A DNA stretch of 64,000 nt from Paenibacillus andongensis (GCF_025369935.1 NZ_CP104467.1:1131001-1195000); one strand, 5' to 3'. Shown: positions 17,577 through 26,425, counted from the stretch's first letter. Notes: a model not told the origin generated them from the letters alone. A program made the numbers and translations.

Positions 17577-19496
17577 ATGTCTAATTCACGTAATAAAATG
17601 CAATCATTGATAATAAGTTCTGTGCTGACTGGAATGCTTTCATTTGCCGGTATCGCGTCTGCTTTTGGTGAGACAACGCCTACTGGCGCTGAAATCAAGG
17701 AGTTCAGTCTGCTCGATACGGCCTCTGACGTAGTTGGCGCAGCTGACTTCACGCCAGAGGGGAATAAGGATGGCCACTTCAAGCTGTTGCTGAGTTTAGC
17801 ACAGAAAACGGTCATTAATGCGGTTGTACTTCGCTCTACGGATGATTACGGCAAGGACAATTATCAAGGAGTGTGGAGAACGAACCGCGATACCACTGGC
17901 TGGCTGCTCGGCATTGTCCAGGATAAAACAGTAACAACATCAAGCGGCACCACTCATGAAAGTGAAATCATTAACCCAGGTTTTCGAAAAGATGTAAAGG
18001 AGCCAGTCGGTGAGTTCAATGGAGAGCTTACATTCGACTTGTATGCCAGCAACAACGGAACGATTAAGGAAACGCAGTCTTATGTGCTGGAAATCGAGAC
18101 GCCGCAAGGTACGATTGTTTCCAAGCCGATTAAATACAACAAGCCGATGAAATCGGGAGGGACAGCAGCTTCGCCGACACCGGCACCAACTCCTTCTCAG
18201 AATCCGTCATCACCAACACCAACTCCAAGTCCGTCACAGCCGACACCGACGTCTAACCCTACGCCAACGCCAGCACCGACGCCGAGTCCTGCTCCGGCTC
18301 CAGTTCCTGCTCCAGTTCCTGCTCCAGCGGATGGATCGAAAGATATTGCGATCCATGTGCTTTTCAAAGGGACTGAGCTTCATTTTGACGATGCGCAGCC
18401 TATCGTGAAAGACGGCCGCACGCTTGTCCCATTCCGCAAACTGTTTGAAACCCTAGGTTTTACGGTGCGATGGGTGGAAGAGGGAGCTGTCCGGAAGGCG
18501 ATTGGAACGAAGAACGGCCTCTCCATTGAATTGATGATAAATAATACGAATGCAGTCGTAAACGGAAAAGCTGTCGCTCTGGACGTACCTGCTCAAATCA
18601 TTGACGGTAGTACGATGGTGCCATTGCGCTTCGTGTCAGAGAGCAGCGGCTACCATGTTGCTTTCTCCAGCAGCGGCAATGTTTGGACGATTCGGATCGA
18701 GGACGCCGCCCCAGGCACGAGTCCGGATCCGGTTCCGACACCAGTTCCGACACCTGAACCAACACCGGTACCAACGCCAGCACCAACACCGACACCGACA
18801 CCGGTGCCCGTACCATCTGCAGGGGAAGTTGAACCCTACGTCGTAAAAGGGTATTTACTTAACGAGTATGGCAAACCGATAACGGGAGTTACGATCAATG
18901 CTGATAACCTACTGCTTTATGATAGCAACATGCAAGGGGAAACCGACGAGAATGGATTTTATCGGATTGAATTGGCACATGTTCCCGCAACTTGGCGCAT
19001 GACTACGAGATTCTCCCTCGATTATAACGGCAAGCAGCTCGATTTCTGGTTAACGGCTGACGGCGATAAATCGTTCGCCGGGAGCACAGGGGCCATTCGT
19101 AATTTTACTTTGAAGGATGTCGTAGGGCATATTGAAATCCATCCCGATTTTTGGTCGATTCCCGATAGCTTGCCGCAATTCGATACGACTGACCTGGAAA
19201 TTACGCTAACGCCAGTCGGGCCGTTATTTGACGGCAGCGCCGGCCAAACGATAACGAAGTACGCAGAGGCACTCAAGACAGGCGGTCACGGATTGGATAA
19301 TATACCGCTCGGCCGGTATAAAATGTCGGCCAGATGGATGCCGGAGGGGCACGAGCCAATGCCTATGCTGGTACGCGTCACAGGCACCGGTAAATTTGTC
19401 CCGTCTATCGAATTCGATTTTAATAACATACTGGGGGGAGGTTCCATCTTCGTTAACGCACTTGACGCCAAGCTCGATAGTCCTGCCGGAAACTAG
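17577..19496 (+). CDS. Secreted surface protein B with copper-amine-oxidase N-terminal-like domain
   Basis: 639 residues. The signal peptide spans residues 1-29, ending AGIASA. A conserved N-terminal domain of about 165 residues follows ([20 protein letters not shown] to [11 protein letters not shown]), which I cannot assign to a known family. Then come a Pro/Thr/Ser linker, a copper-amine-oxidase N-terminal-like domain of about 115 residues ([32 protein letters not shown]), a second Pro-Thr linker, and a C-terminal carboxypeptidase-regulatory-like domain (DENGFYRIELAHVPATWRM). No catalytic residues are evident, and there is no SLH or LPXTG anchor, so retention at the wall is uncertain. The start is fixed by TGGAGGG. 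Confidence 0.85.
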   Translation: MSNSRNKMQSLIISSVLTGMLSFAGIASAFGETTPTGAEIKEFSLLDTASDVVGAADFTPEGNKDGHFKLLLSLAQKTVINAVVLRSTDDYGKDNYQGVWRTNRDTTGWLLGIVQDKTVTTSSGTTHESEIINPGFRKDVKEPVGEFNGELTFDLYASNNGTIKETQSYVLEIETPQGTIVSKPIKYNKPMKSGGTAASPTPAPTPSQNPSSPTPTPSPSQPTPTSNPTPTPAPTPSPAPAPVPAPVPAPADGSKDIAIHVLFKGTELHFDDAQPIVKDGRTLVPFRKLFETLGFTVRWVEEGAVRKAIGTKNGLSIELMINNTNAVVNGKAVALDVPAQIIDGSTMVPLRFVSESSGYHVAFSSSGNVWTIRIEDAAPGTSPDPVPTPVPTPEPTPVPTPAPTPTPTPVPVPSAGEVEPYVVKGYLLNEYGKPITGVTINADNLLLYDSNMQGETDENGFYRIELAHVPATWRMTTRFSLDYNGKQLDFWLTADGDKSFAGSTGAIRNFTLKDVVGHIEIHPDFWSIPDSLPQFDTTDLEITLTPVGPLFDGSAGQTITKYAEALKTGGHGLDNIPLGRYKMSARWMPEGHEPMPMLVRVTGTGKFVPSIEFDFNNILGGGSIFVNALDAKLDSPAGN

Positions 19497-19510
19497 TTAT
19501 TGAACATGCC

Positions 19511-19546
19511 CAGCCTTTCCTATTTGGAGAGGCTGCCATTATTTTG
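19511..19546 (+). terminator. Hairpin after surface gene B
   Basis: Same CAGCCTTTCC / GGAGAGGCTG stem as at 17413-17448, followed by a T-rich run. Confidence 0.6.
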
Positions 19547-19549
19547 AGG

Positions 19550-19673
19550 GATCATTTCCCGAATTATCTATGGAAACTTCCCGAAGCAGCAGGAAGAGCT
19601 ACTCTTCAAAACAGGAATACAGGTTTGTTATGTTTATTACAAGAAATCGAAATCAAATGGAGGGAAAAGTATA
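19550..19673 (+). promoter_or_regulatory. Surface-protein leader, copy 3 (gene C)
   Basis: Differs from copy 2 by a few bases only, keeping the CTTCC...GGAAG stem and TGGAGGG. B and C are therefore expected to respond to the same signal. Confidence 0.6.
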
Positions 19674-21602
19674 ATGTCTAATTCGCGTAATAAAATGCAA
19701 TCATTGATAATAAGTTCTGTGCTGACTGGAATGCTTTCATTTGCCGGTATCGCGTCTGCTTTTGGTGAGACAACGCCTACTGGCGCTGAAATCAAGGAGT
19801 TCAGTTTGCTCGATACGACCTCTGACGTCGTTGGCGCAGCTGACTTCACGCCGGAGGGCAATAAGGATGGCCACTTCAAGCTGTTGCTGAGTTTAGCACA
19901 GAAAACGGTCATTAATGCGGTTGTACTTCGCTCTACGGATGATTACGGCAAGGACAATTATCAAGGCGTGTGGAGAACGAACCGCGCCACAACTGGCTGG
20001 CTGCTAGGCATTGTCCAGGATAAAACAGTAACAACATCAAGCGGCACCACTCATGAAAGTGAAATCATTAACCCAGGTTTCCGAAAAGATGTAAAGGAGC
20101 CAGTCGGTGAGTTCAATGGAGAGCTTACATTCGACTTGTATGCCAGCAACAATGGAACGATTAAGGAGACGCAGTCTTATGTGCTGGAAATCGAGACGCC
20201 GCAAGGTACGATTGTTTCCAAGCCGATTAAATACAACAAGCCGATGAAATCGGGAGGGACAGCAACCTCGCCGACACCGGCACCAACACCTTCTCAGAAT
20301 CCGTCACCACCGCCAACACAAACACCAACTCCAAGTCCGTCACAGCCGACACCGACGTCTAACCCTACGCCAACGCCAGCACCGACGCCGAGTCCTGCTC
20401 CGGCTCCAGTTCCTGCTCCAGCGGATGGATCGAAAGATATTGCGATCCATGTGCTTTTCAAAGGGACTGAGCTTCATTTTGACGATGCGCAGCCTATCGT
20501 GAAAGACGGCCGCACGCTTGTCCCATTCCGCAAACTGTTTGAAACCCTAGGTTTTACGGTGCGATGGGTGGAAGAGGGAGCTGTCCGGAAGGCGATCGGA
20601 ACGAAGAACGGCCTCTCCATTGAATTGACGATCAATAATACGAATGCAGTCGTAAACGGAAAAGCTGTCGCCCTGGACGTACCTGCTCAAATCATTGACG
20701 GCAGTACGATGGTACCATTGCGCTTCGTGTCAGAGAGCAGCGGCTACCATGTTGCTTTCTCCAGCGGCGGCAATGTTTGGATGATTCGGATCGAGGACGC
20801 AGCCCCTGGCACAAGTCCGGATCCGGCGCCGGTTCCGACACCAACGCCGACACCAACACCAACACCAACACCAACACCAACACCAACACCAACACCAACA
20901 CCAACACCAACACCGACACCTGATCCTACACCGGCTCCCATACCATCTACAGAGGAGGCAGAGCCCTACATCGTTAAAGGCTATGTACGGGACGCGAAGG
21001 GTAATCCGATACCGGACGTTGAGATCTATGCGGATAACACTTTGCTTTACGACAGCAACATCCTTGGAGTCACCGATGAATCAGGACACTATCGGATTGA
21101 ATTACCACAAATCGCAACAACCTATCGAATGGGCGGTAACATCACCAAAGAGTTTAACGGCAAGAGCTTTACCTTCCATTTGGATGCTGACGTCAACCGT
21201 CCGCTTGCGGGAAGCACAGGAGCTGTCCGAGATTTTACTTGGAAGAAATTCGATGGTCTAATTTATATTTACAACAATTTTTCAAACTTCGATGAGAGCC
21301 TGCCAGAGTTCAATATGAGTGATCTTGAAATAACGCTCACGCCAGTTGGTCCATTGCTTGACGGGAGCACAGGCCAAACGTTGATTAAACGCGGCGGCCC
21401 GATCTCAAACGGCTCGGGTGTCGATCAAGTACCAATCGGCCGATACAAGGCGACCGCCAGATGGTTGCCCGAAGGACACGAACCAATGCCCATGCAGATT
21501 AGTGTTAATAGCGGAAAATATGCTGAATCTGCCGAATTCGAATTTGACATATCCAGAACCACTTCTTACTATATAAGCGAGCTTGTAGTTAAGCTTCCTT
21601 AG
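19674..21602 (+). CDS. Secreted surface protein C, mosaic of B-type front and D/E-type tail
   Basis: 642 residues. The signal peptide, N-terminal domain, first linker and copper-amine-oxidase N-like domain are almost the same as in B. After a long (Pro-Thr)n linker encoded by a hexamer repeat, the C-terminal domain changes type. It reads [32 protein letters not shown] and [18 protein letters not shown], and is closer to the tails of proteins D (38710) and E (40594) than to B. The exchange point is in or beside the linker. Two terminator-like hairpins follow. Confidence 0.85.
   Translation: MSNSRNKMQSLIISSVLTGMLSFAGIASAFGETTPTGAEIKEFSLLDTTSDVVGAADFTPEGNKDGHFKLLLSLAQKTVINAVVLRSTDDYGKDNYQGVWRTNRATTGWLLGIVQDKTVTTSSGTTHESEIINPGFRKDVKEPVGEFNGELTFDLYASNNGTIKETQSYVLEIETPQGTIVSKPIKYNKPMKSGGTATSPTPAPTPSQNPSPPPTQTPTPSPSQPTPTSNPTPTPAPTPSPAPAPVPAPADGSKDIAIHVLFKGTELHFDDAQPIVKDGRTLVPFRKLFETLGFTVRWVEEGAVRKAIGTKNGLSIELTINNTNAVVNGKAVALDVPAQIIDGSTMVPLRFVSESSGYHVAFSSGGNVWMIRIEDAAPGTSPDPAPVPTPTPTPTPTPTPTPTPTPTPTPTPTPTPDPTPAPIPSTEEAEPYIVKGYVRDAKGNPIPDVEIYADNTLLYDSNILGVTDESGHYRIELPQIATTYRMGGNITKEFNGKSFTFHLDADVNRPLAGSTGAVRDFTWKKFDGLIYIYNNFSNFDESLPEFNMSDLEITLTPVGPLLDGSTGQTLIKRGGPISNGSGVDQVPIGRYKATARWLPEGHEPMPMQISVNSGKYAESAEFEFDISRTTSYYISELVVKLP
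20851..20910 (+). repeat. Hexamer tandem repeat (CACCAA)10 in gene C
   Basis: Ten perfect CACCAA units code for alternating Pro-Thr in the linker between the copper-amine-oxidase-like domain and the tail domain. Slippage would change linker length in steps of two residues without breaking the frame. B and A have shorter, imperfect versions. Confidence 0.9.
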
Positions 21603-21633
21603 CATTTGCTGCATCTGTTCAGTAAACTCCAAT

Positions 21634-21668
21634 GGGAGGCTGCCGGCACAATAGGCAGCCTTTCAAAA
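21634..21668 (+). terminator. Terminator after surface gene C
   Basis: AGGCTGCC ... GGCAGCCT stem (21637-21644 / 21654-21661) followed by TTTC. The same stem core recurs at 59159-59193 and 62408-62440. Confidence 0.7.
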
Positions 21669-21670
21669 TA

Positions 21671-21713
21671 AAGAACCGTCTTCCAAACTATTAATTGGAA
21701 GGCGGTTCTTCTA
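21671..21713 (-). terminator. Terminator for the DUF2278 gene (possibly bidirectional)
   Basis: 16-bp stem beginning AAGAACCG and ending CGGTTCTT with one wobble pair. It lies between the convergent ends of gene C and the DUF2278 gene. Confidence 0.7.
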
Positions 21714-21724
21714 TTTGCATGAAC

Positions 21725-22741
21725 TCAAAAGAGTATCGTCCAGCCTGGTTTCACTTGCTGCTTCGTATAGGAGACACCGGTGACTTTTAAGCCGTTACGG
21801 TCGAGTAGCGTAATAATATCACCTTTGTCTCGGAAAAATGCAGGTTCAGTTATTGGAATGGACATAAACTGTCCGGGTTCAATGATGCCTTGAATCTTGT
21901 ATTTTTGCTTAGCCTTGTTTGCGATTATCCACCCTGTCAAGTCTATGGCCCGGTTGGAAGCATTTAGCAGTGTGACCGTTTCGTAATTGCCGTCTTCAGT
22001 CAGCACGACGGCCCCTGCGATTCGAATGCTGTCGTCTTCCACCTTATCTGGCGTTGAGTCGGTATTAGGTTCTTCTTCCTCCGCAGGGCCAGTGATTGTG
22101 TGTCCCGAATTATCGTCGGTATGCCATGACTGGGACTGAAAAGCGAGGAATACGGCGATCCACCTGTCCTCCGATGGGAAGTGAATCAGCAGCCCACCGT
22201 CCTGGTAGACACCGTCGTCTTTCGTAAATGTGCCACTGTTACCTTGATTCATATGAATATCGTGAATGCCGTTGCCGGGTTTAAATCCAAAAATTTTGTC
22301 CGCCTTGCCATGTTCAGGACCCCATCTTTCACCGAATGCATACAGAACGGCATCATCTGTTTCCATCGCGCGTCTGATGTAGAAGTCAAGCTTCTCATTC
22401 AGATCGTTGTCTCTTCCCGGTATGTTGAAGGCAAGTGGTAGCATGTTGCGGCGATCGAATAGATTGCTACGAATGTAATCGAGTGCCTGTCCGTCTGGCT
22501 TGCTTGCAAGCGGTGAAAAACCAAATGGCATAGCAGACAATTCGGCCGTCATGACATGCTGAAAATGATCAATCGTACAGTACAACAGCTCGGATGGACT
22601 CATCTGCGACTTGACATTGATCGCTATGCGGAAGTGTTCGTTATTTGCGCTAGCATGCACCTGATAATGCGGGTTCTCGTTTGTACCGAGACGTCGGTCG
22701 TGTGCTTTGCATTTGAGCAATCCGTAGGGATGGATGGGCAT
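21725..22741 (-). CDS. YukJ-like DUF2278 protein with C-terminal lamin-tail (LTD) domain
   Basis: 338 residues. The first about 215 match the DUF2278/YukJ family (start MPIHPYGLLKCKAHDRR; DGGLLIHFPSEDRWIAVFLAFQSQSWHTDD). After an acidic linker, residues 240-338 form a lamin-tail-like Ig domain (NYETVTLLNASNRAIDLTGW, ITLLDRNGLKV). B. subtilis YukJ lacks this extra domain, so this is the longer version. There is no signal peptide. The function is unknown; LTD domains often occur with nucleases or cell-surface hydrolases. AGGAGGAAC precedes the ATG. Confidence 0.82.
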   Translation of the reverse strand: MPIHPYGLLKCKAHDRRLGTNENPHYQVHASANNEHFRIAINVKSQMSPSELLYCTIDHFQHVMTAELSAMPFGFSPLASKPDGQALDYIRSNLFDRRNMLPLAFNIPGRDNDLNEKLDFYIRRAMETDDAVLYAFGERWGPEHGKADKIFGFKPGNGIHDIHMNQGNSGTFTKDDGVYQDGGLLIHFPSEDRWIAVFLAFQSQSWHTDDNSGHTITGPAEEEEPNTDSTPDKVEDDSIRIAGAVVLTEDGNYETVTLLNASNRAIDLTGWIIANKAKQKYKIQGIIEPGQFMSIPITEPAFFRDKGDIITLLDRNGLKVTGVSYTKQQVKPGWTILF

Positions 22742-23090
22742 AATGTTCCTCCTTCAATCCGGACTAGAAAACGTCCGTTGTTCACTCCATTAACCTTTCC
22801 GCATAAGGAGAATAATTCCTCTTTCTATTCATTGTAATTTTTTGTAAATCGTGTTTCACATACAAAAAACACAAAAAAATCGGATGTCGGAGAGGATACT
22901 GGATAGGATACTCCTCCTATCATTTTCACCGAATCTTTCAATCCATTACACGAAACACCGTCAACGGCTCTGTTCGCAGTGATTGCGAAAGAGCCGTACT
23001 TAAATAGATTCTATTGCTGTGAATAATGCGGGATTAACTCTCCTAGTGGAGAAATTGCAGTGTACGGTTCATTCCGGACTGCGAGAATGA
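22742..23090. other. Intergenic region with the left edge of the duplicated cassette
   Basis: No gene was seen in these 349 bases. A hairpin with ACGGCTC / GAGCCGT outer arms (22964-22997) lies downstream of the leftward DoxX-CDGSH operon. It marks the left boundary of the segment duplicated at 34892. The rest is AT-rich with no clear signal. Confidence 0.5.
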
Positions 23091-23291
23091 TTATCTTGCC
23101 GAGGAAGTTTCTTTGAATTCGCAAGCTTTATGTGTGCCATCGCAAAATGGCTGTGTTTTTGTGTGTCCACACCGGCAGACGGCTATCGTATCGCTGGTTT
23201 GAAAAGCGTTTCCGCTTCCGTCAACGAGTTCGAAGTTCCCTTGAATGACAAAAGGTCCATCATCGTACTTTGTAATTTTTACTTTAGACAT
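23091..23291 (-). CDS. CDGSH iron-sulfur protein, copy 1
   Basis: 66 residues from ATG 23291 (GGAGGTG 10 nt upstream). The [2Fe-2S] motif is complete: CRCGHTKTQPFCDGTH near the C-terminus, giving three Cys and one His ligands. Such small cytoplasmic CDGSH proteins are redox or cluster-transfer proteins. The start overlaps the end of the DoxX gene by 8 nt, implying translational coupling. Confidence 0.9.
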   Translation of the reverse strand: MSKVKITKYDDGPFVIQGNFELVDGSGNAFQTSDTIAVCRCGHTKTQPFCDGTHKACEFKETSSAR

Positions 23292-23706
23292 GTAAACTTT
23301 CACCTCCTTTTCGAGATATCTTCCAAACTTGTTTGGGCGAATTTGAGCTGGTTACAGCTACTTGCAAACAGACGACCAACAGCAGCAGATCGAACTCATA
23401 GCCAGTTGCTGCATTCGATATGAAACCGGTGGTGAGCTTCACCTTAAACAAAGCGATCAGAAGAATTAGACTAAATAGGAAGGCTAAATAACGTGTGCCG
23501 ATTCCAATAATCATGATGATGCCTCCGAGCAGTTCGATCCATGGGAGTACATGAGCGAATAATGTTGCCATTGGAAATCCCTGACCATCCAACCATTCCG
23601 ACAAATTGGTATAACCCCATAGTAATTTGAATCTTCCATGCATGAAAAAAATGACCCCAGTCAATAAGCGCAGAACGGTGTTGGCGTAAAAATGCATGTT
23701 ATGCAT
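23284..23706 (-). CDS. DoxX family membrane protein, copy 1
   Basis: 140 residues with four hydrophobic helices; TVLRLLTGVIFFMHGRFKLL and PWIELLGGIIMIIG are typical DoxX segments. DoxX proteins are small quinone-linked membrane proteins often induced by thiol or quinone stress. AAAGGAG precedes the ATG. It is the first gene of a DoxX-CDGSH operon, divergent from a MarR regulator with three operator-like sites between them. Confidence 0.88.
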   Translation of the reverse strand: MHNMHFYANTVLRLLTGVIFFMHGRFKLLWGYTNLSEWLDGQGFPMATLFAHVLPWIELLGGIIMIIGIGTRYLAFLFSLILLIALFKVKLTTGFISNAATGYEFDLLLLVVCLQVAVTSSNSPKQVWKISRKGGESLHV

Positions 23707-23749
23707 CGCGGCATCATACTCCTTTGAAAATAATGTTTCGAAATCAACA

Positions 23750-23817
23750 GTTGACTACACAACTAAAATAACACCTATTAGTTGCGCAGTCAACAAATAT
23801 TTTGTTGATCGCACAAC
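23750..23817. promoter_or_regulatory. Three GTTG-N6-CAAC MarR operators, copy 1
   Basis: GTTGACTACACAAC (23750-23763), GTTGCGCAGTCAAC (23781-23794) and GTTGATCGCACAAC (23804-23817) lie in the divergent MarR/DoxX promoter region. The first two also form one large inverted repeat. The pattern is repeated upstream of the second cassette copy. Confidence 0.7.
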
Positions 23818-23858
23818 AAAAATGGTTTATATTGTTTTTAACGAATGGAGGATGGACG

Positions 23859-24308
23859 ATGGAACGGTTATCGGAAAAAGAGTTGGCCGCATGGCGGTTG
23901 TTTATTAAGGCACATGCCAAAATAATTGAAAGTATCGAGCAGGATTTGGCTGCACAGAAGAAAGTCCCGTTAACCACTTACGATGTTCTGATCGCTTTGT
24001 TTGAGGCGCCCGACCGCAGGCTTCGCTTTATAGAATTAAATCGGAAGGTGGTCTTGAGTAAAAGCGGTTTAACGCGGCTGATTGACCGACTGGAACGTGA
24101 TGGATTGATTCAAAGAGAAAAAAGCGAAGAAGACCGGCGGGGATCATATGCTGTTCTCACTAATGAAGGGGAAAAGCAGTTGCGTAAAGCATGGCCTGTT
24201 TATGCAATGGGGATCAAGCAGTATTTTGCCGAACCTTTATCCGATGGGGAGATTCAAGATCTTACACGTTCTCTTGAAGTGATATATAAAGGGTTGCAAT
24301 CTTCGTAG
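23859..24308 (+). CDS. MarR family regulator, copy 1
   Basis: 149 residues from ATG 23859 (GGAGGATGG). The winged-helix signature is NRKVVLSKSGLTRLIDRLER followed by the wing REKSEEDRRGSYAVLT. There are no cysteines in the visible sequence, so thiol sensing by the protein itself is unlikely. It probably represses itself and the divergent DoxX-CDGSH operon through the three operators in between. Confidence 0.9.
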   Translation: MERLSEKELAAWRLFIKAHAKIIESIEQDLAAQKKVPLTTYDVLIALFEAPDRRLRFIELNRKVVLSKSGLTRLIDRLERDGLIQREKSEEDRRGSYAVLTNEGEKQLRKAWPVYAMGIKQYFAEPLSDGEIQDLTRSLEVIYKGLQSS

Positions 24309-25004
24309 GACAAGGAGGGAAAAATCAGCATCGTTTCGAAAGAGGAGTGCAAACGCCTCTGAGCCGAGTGTTCTGGGGGCTGGCAATGTTGCGATGGCAC
24401 GGGCAGTAGCCCACTCCTATATTAAATTATGGGAAGCGATTACTGGCGAAAGTCAGCGTTGTGTTCGCCGCGCTGGAGTCCGGTCGTACTGGGTCAACCT
24501 GTAAATGTCCAGGACATTATTCAAGGTAAAAAGCATGCCTATAAAGATACGATACTGGAAGAAATGAAAGAGTTTAACACACCCTGCAAACCCAACGCCA
24601 ACTTATGGTAAATTTTACAGCTTCAGTAATAGGGTGTTTTTCTCACCTTATTATTGTTTCGGTATATTGTGCAATCGATAAGTACAAAGGATACACCTCT
24701 TGTGCAGTCTTTCTCTAGAAAGTAGGCTAGACATTCCACAATCGCTTTTCCTCATTCTGTTTTATTCCGCCACTGGATCTTCTCCTGCTTTTTTCACGTG
24801 CTCCACATCAAACTTTTTCTTTCATGCAATTTGACCCGATCTCCAGAGTTGATCTTAACGGAACGACAAGCCTCTAAATTGGTTGAAATAAGCTGATTCA
24901 GAGGTTTATATCTTAGAGGCAAGTGAAGGGGAATTGCTTTCTAAGATTCAAAATATGTAATCCAAAAAATCAGTGTCCAATACTGGAAAATGGTATATAC
25001 TACA
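24309..25004. other. Gene-poor stretch with possible gene debris
   Basis: No convincing gene was seen in about 700 bases. An AAGGAGGG at 24312-24319 is not followed by a start codon. A 60-codon frame at 24429-24611 and an overlapping one (GAGNVAMARAVAHSYIKLW) resemble broken coding sequence, but I cannot name the parent. The stretch from 24620 to 24900 shows only AT-rich sequence. Confidence 0.4.
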
Positions 25005-25033
25005 TTGACAGCATGCTGTCAAATTGGTATGAT
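25005..25033 (+). promoter_or_regulatory. SigA promoter overlapped by a perfect 18-bp palindrome
   Basis: TTGACA (25005-25010), a 17-bp spacer and TATGAT (25028-25033) form a near-consensus promoter. The -35 box is the left arm of TTGACAGCATGCTGTCAA (25005-25022), a perfect palindrome. Transcription should start at about 25040, which is the A of the MarR start codon. Confidence 0.8.
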
Positions 25034-25039
25034 GCAATC

Positions 25040-25552
25040 ATGAATACAATAGACAAACCAGAGGATTCACTAAGCAGATTTTCACTGAGTATATTCCACA
25101 TTAATGGGTTACTAATGCGTTCCGGGGACATTATCACGCGTTCAATTGATCAAAGCAGTGCCAAGTGGCAGGTTCTTGGTCGCGTTGGATATAAACCCCA
25201 AACGGTGGCAAAGATCGCTCGTGATATGGGACATGCACGTCAGAGCGTGCAACGTGTTGCGGACGTATTAGTAAATGAAGGTCTGGCTATCTATAAGGAC
25301 CACCAGACCGATCGACGCACAAAGCTGGTTGAACTTACTCCGAAAGGTGCAGAAGTACTGGGTGCTATTCACGAACAATATGCTGAATGGAACCGGCATC
25401 TAATTACCAAAATCGACCCAGAGCAATTGGATAAGATAGCAGATGCTCTTGAGAATGTCGGGCGAATTCTGGAGAAGGAGGTAAATTTCTTTAGTAATGG
25501 GAATTGGCAAAGTAGTCATACGGGAGAAATAAATGATGATGACAATAAGTGA
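25040..25552 (+). CDS. MarR family regulator, probably translated from a leaderless mRNA
   Basis: From ATG 25040 the protein has 170 residues (start MNTIDKPEDSLSRF). The MarR winged helix lies in the middle (TVAKIARDMGHARQSVQRVA; wing HQTDRRTKLVELTPKG). The frame is open further upstream, but the promoter overlaps that part and the predicted transcript begins at this ATG, so upstream starts are unlikely. The VOC and DUF1569 genes follow on the same strand, and the palindrome over the -35 is a likely autoregulatory site. Confidence 0.8.
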   Translation: MNTIDKPEDSLSRFSLSIFHINGLLMRSGDIITRSIDQSSAKWQVLGRVGYKPQTVAKIARDMGHARQSVQRVADVLVNEGLAIYKDHQTDRRTKLVELTPKGAEVLGAIHEQYAEWNRHLITKIDPEQLDKIADALENVGRILEKEVNFFSNGNWQSSHTGEINDDDNK

Positions 25553-25604
25553 TTGTTGATGGTTAAAAGGAGTCGTAAATAAATCAATTTGGAGGTGTAG
25601 CAGT

Positions 25605-25970
25605 ATGCAGCGTTTATTTATTTGGGTCGAAATTCCCGTAGGTAACATGGAACGAGCCAAAACGTTTTACGAGCAGCTTTTTCAGATTGAAATGCCAAAA
25701 ATGGCGATGGGGGATAATGTTTATGCGTTTTTCCCTGTTCAGGAGCAGTTTAATGGAGGGGCTCTGGTTCTGGGTCCGAATCACAAGCCAGCAGCAGATG
25801 GCATCACTGTGTATTTGGATGGAAGCCCCGATCTATCGACAATTCTGTCACGGGTTAACGAGGCGGGTGGAAAGGTTATCATGGAGAAGACGTATACTGG
25901 CGAAAATGCCGGCTATTTGGGGATGTTTCTAGATTCTGAGGGAAATCGCATCGGACTACAGCATTTGTGA
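25605..25970 (+). CDS. VOC family protein
   Basis: 121 residues. The start MQRLFIWVEIPVGNMERAKTF and the end GYLGMFLDSEGNRIGLQ are characteristic of single-module VOC (glyoxalase-like) proteins. GGAGGTG precedes the ATG. It is 52 nt downstream of a MarR gene and its stop overlaps the region where the DUF1569 gene starts, so the three probably form one operon. The substrate is unknown. Confidence 0.85.
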   Translation: MQRLFIWVEIPVGNMERAKTFYEQLFQIEMPKMAMGDNVYAFFPVQEQFNGGALVLGPNHKPAADGITVYLDGSPDLSTILSRVNEAGGKVIMEKTYTGENAGYLGMFLDSEGNRIGLQHL

Positions 25971-25975
25971 ACTCC

Positions 25976-26425
25976 ATGAAAACTATATATGACCAACTGC
26001 ATACAGCGGAAATACTGAATCGTATCGAGCATTTAAGTCTAAATTCGAAACCACAATGGGGAACAATGAATGCTGCTCAAATGCTCTCTCACTGCTCAGC
26101 GTTTCAAGACATCGCAATGGGAAATTCCTTTCCCCCTCGAGATTTGCTAGGAAGGTTAATAGGAAGGTTTGTAAAACCTATTTTTTATAATGACAAGCTG
26201 CCACCAATCAATATGTCAACAATTCCGACCATACTTATTTTAGATGACAAAGATTTTGAGACAGAAAAAGAAATACTGAAACAAAAGATTTTAAATTTCC
26301 AAAGTAACGGTCCGGAGAAATGTTCAACTCATCCGCATCCTTTTTTTGGCAAATTCACTCCTGAGCAGTGGGGTATAGGAATTTATAAACATCTAGACCA
26401 TCATTTAAGACAATTTGGTGTTTAG
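25976..26425 (+). CDS. DUF1569 (DinB-like fold) protein
   Basis: About 149 residues, starting MKTIYDQLHTAEILNRIEHL, with QWGTMNAAQMLSHCSAFQD and the C-terminal GIGIYKHLDHHLRQFGV. The spaced His residues (HCS, HLDHHLRQF) match the metal-site pattern of the DinB-like DUF1569 family. There is no ribosome binding site of its own. The start is 6 nt after the VOC stop, so coupling is expected. The function is unknown; DinB-like proteins include thiol transferases. Confidence 0.8.
   Translation: MKTIYDQLHTAEILNRIEHLSLNSKPQWGTMNAAQMLSHCSAFQDIAMGNSFPPRDLLGRLIGRFVKPIFYNDKLPPINMSTIPTILILDDKDFETEKEILKQKILNFQSNGPEKCSTHPHPFFGKFTPEQWGIGIYKHLDHHLRQFGV

Larger units (their letters stand above)
16271..20450 (+). 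repeat. Tandem duplication, about 2.09 kb per unit
   Basis: Unit 1 (16271-18356) and unit 2 (18357-20450) are nearly identical. Each runs from the middle of one surface gene, through the terminator and leader, to the middle of the next. Differences are scattered base changes and in-frame length changes in Pro-Thr linkers. This is the product of unequal crossing-over between paralogues, and it leaves gene A headless. Confidence 0.8.
22964..24310. repeat. Segmental duplication, copy 1 (MarR-DoxX-CDGSH cassette)
   Basis: This 1.35-kb segment recurs at 34892-36235 in the same orientation and is nearly identical. It includes the hairpin, CDGSH, DoxX, operators and MarR. Similarity stops sharply after the MarR stop codon in both copies (TCTTCGTAGGA). 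No insertion-sequence ends or target-site duplications are visible at the borders. Confidence 0.85.

Noticed and set aside
20692..20941. Opposite-strand Val/Gly-rich frames in gene C
   Set aside because: Shadow of the CACCAA hexamer repeat, with no ribosome binding site.
22964..22997. Intrinsic terminator of the DoxX-CDGSH operon
   Set aside because: The hairpin is strong but lacks a T-run on the minus strand, so termination is not certain. It is noted as a hairpin only.
24429..24611. 60-residue protein after MarR copy 1
   Set aside because: No ribosome binding site and no recognised family. It overlaps another broken-looking frame and is more likely debris.
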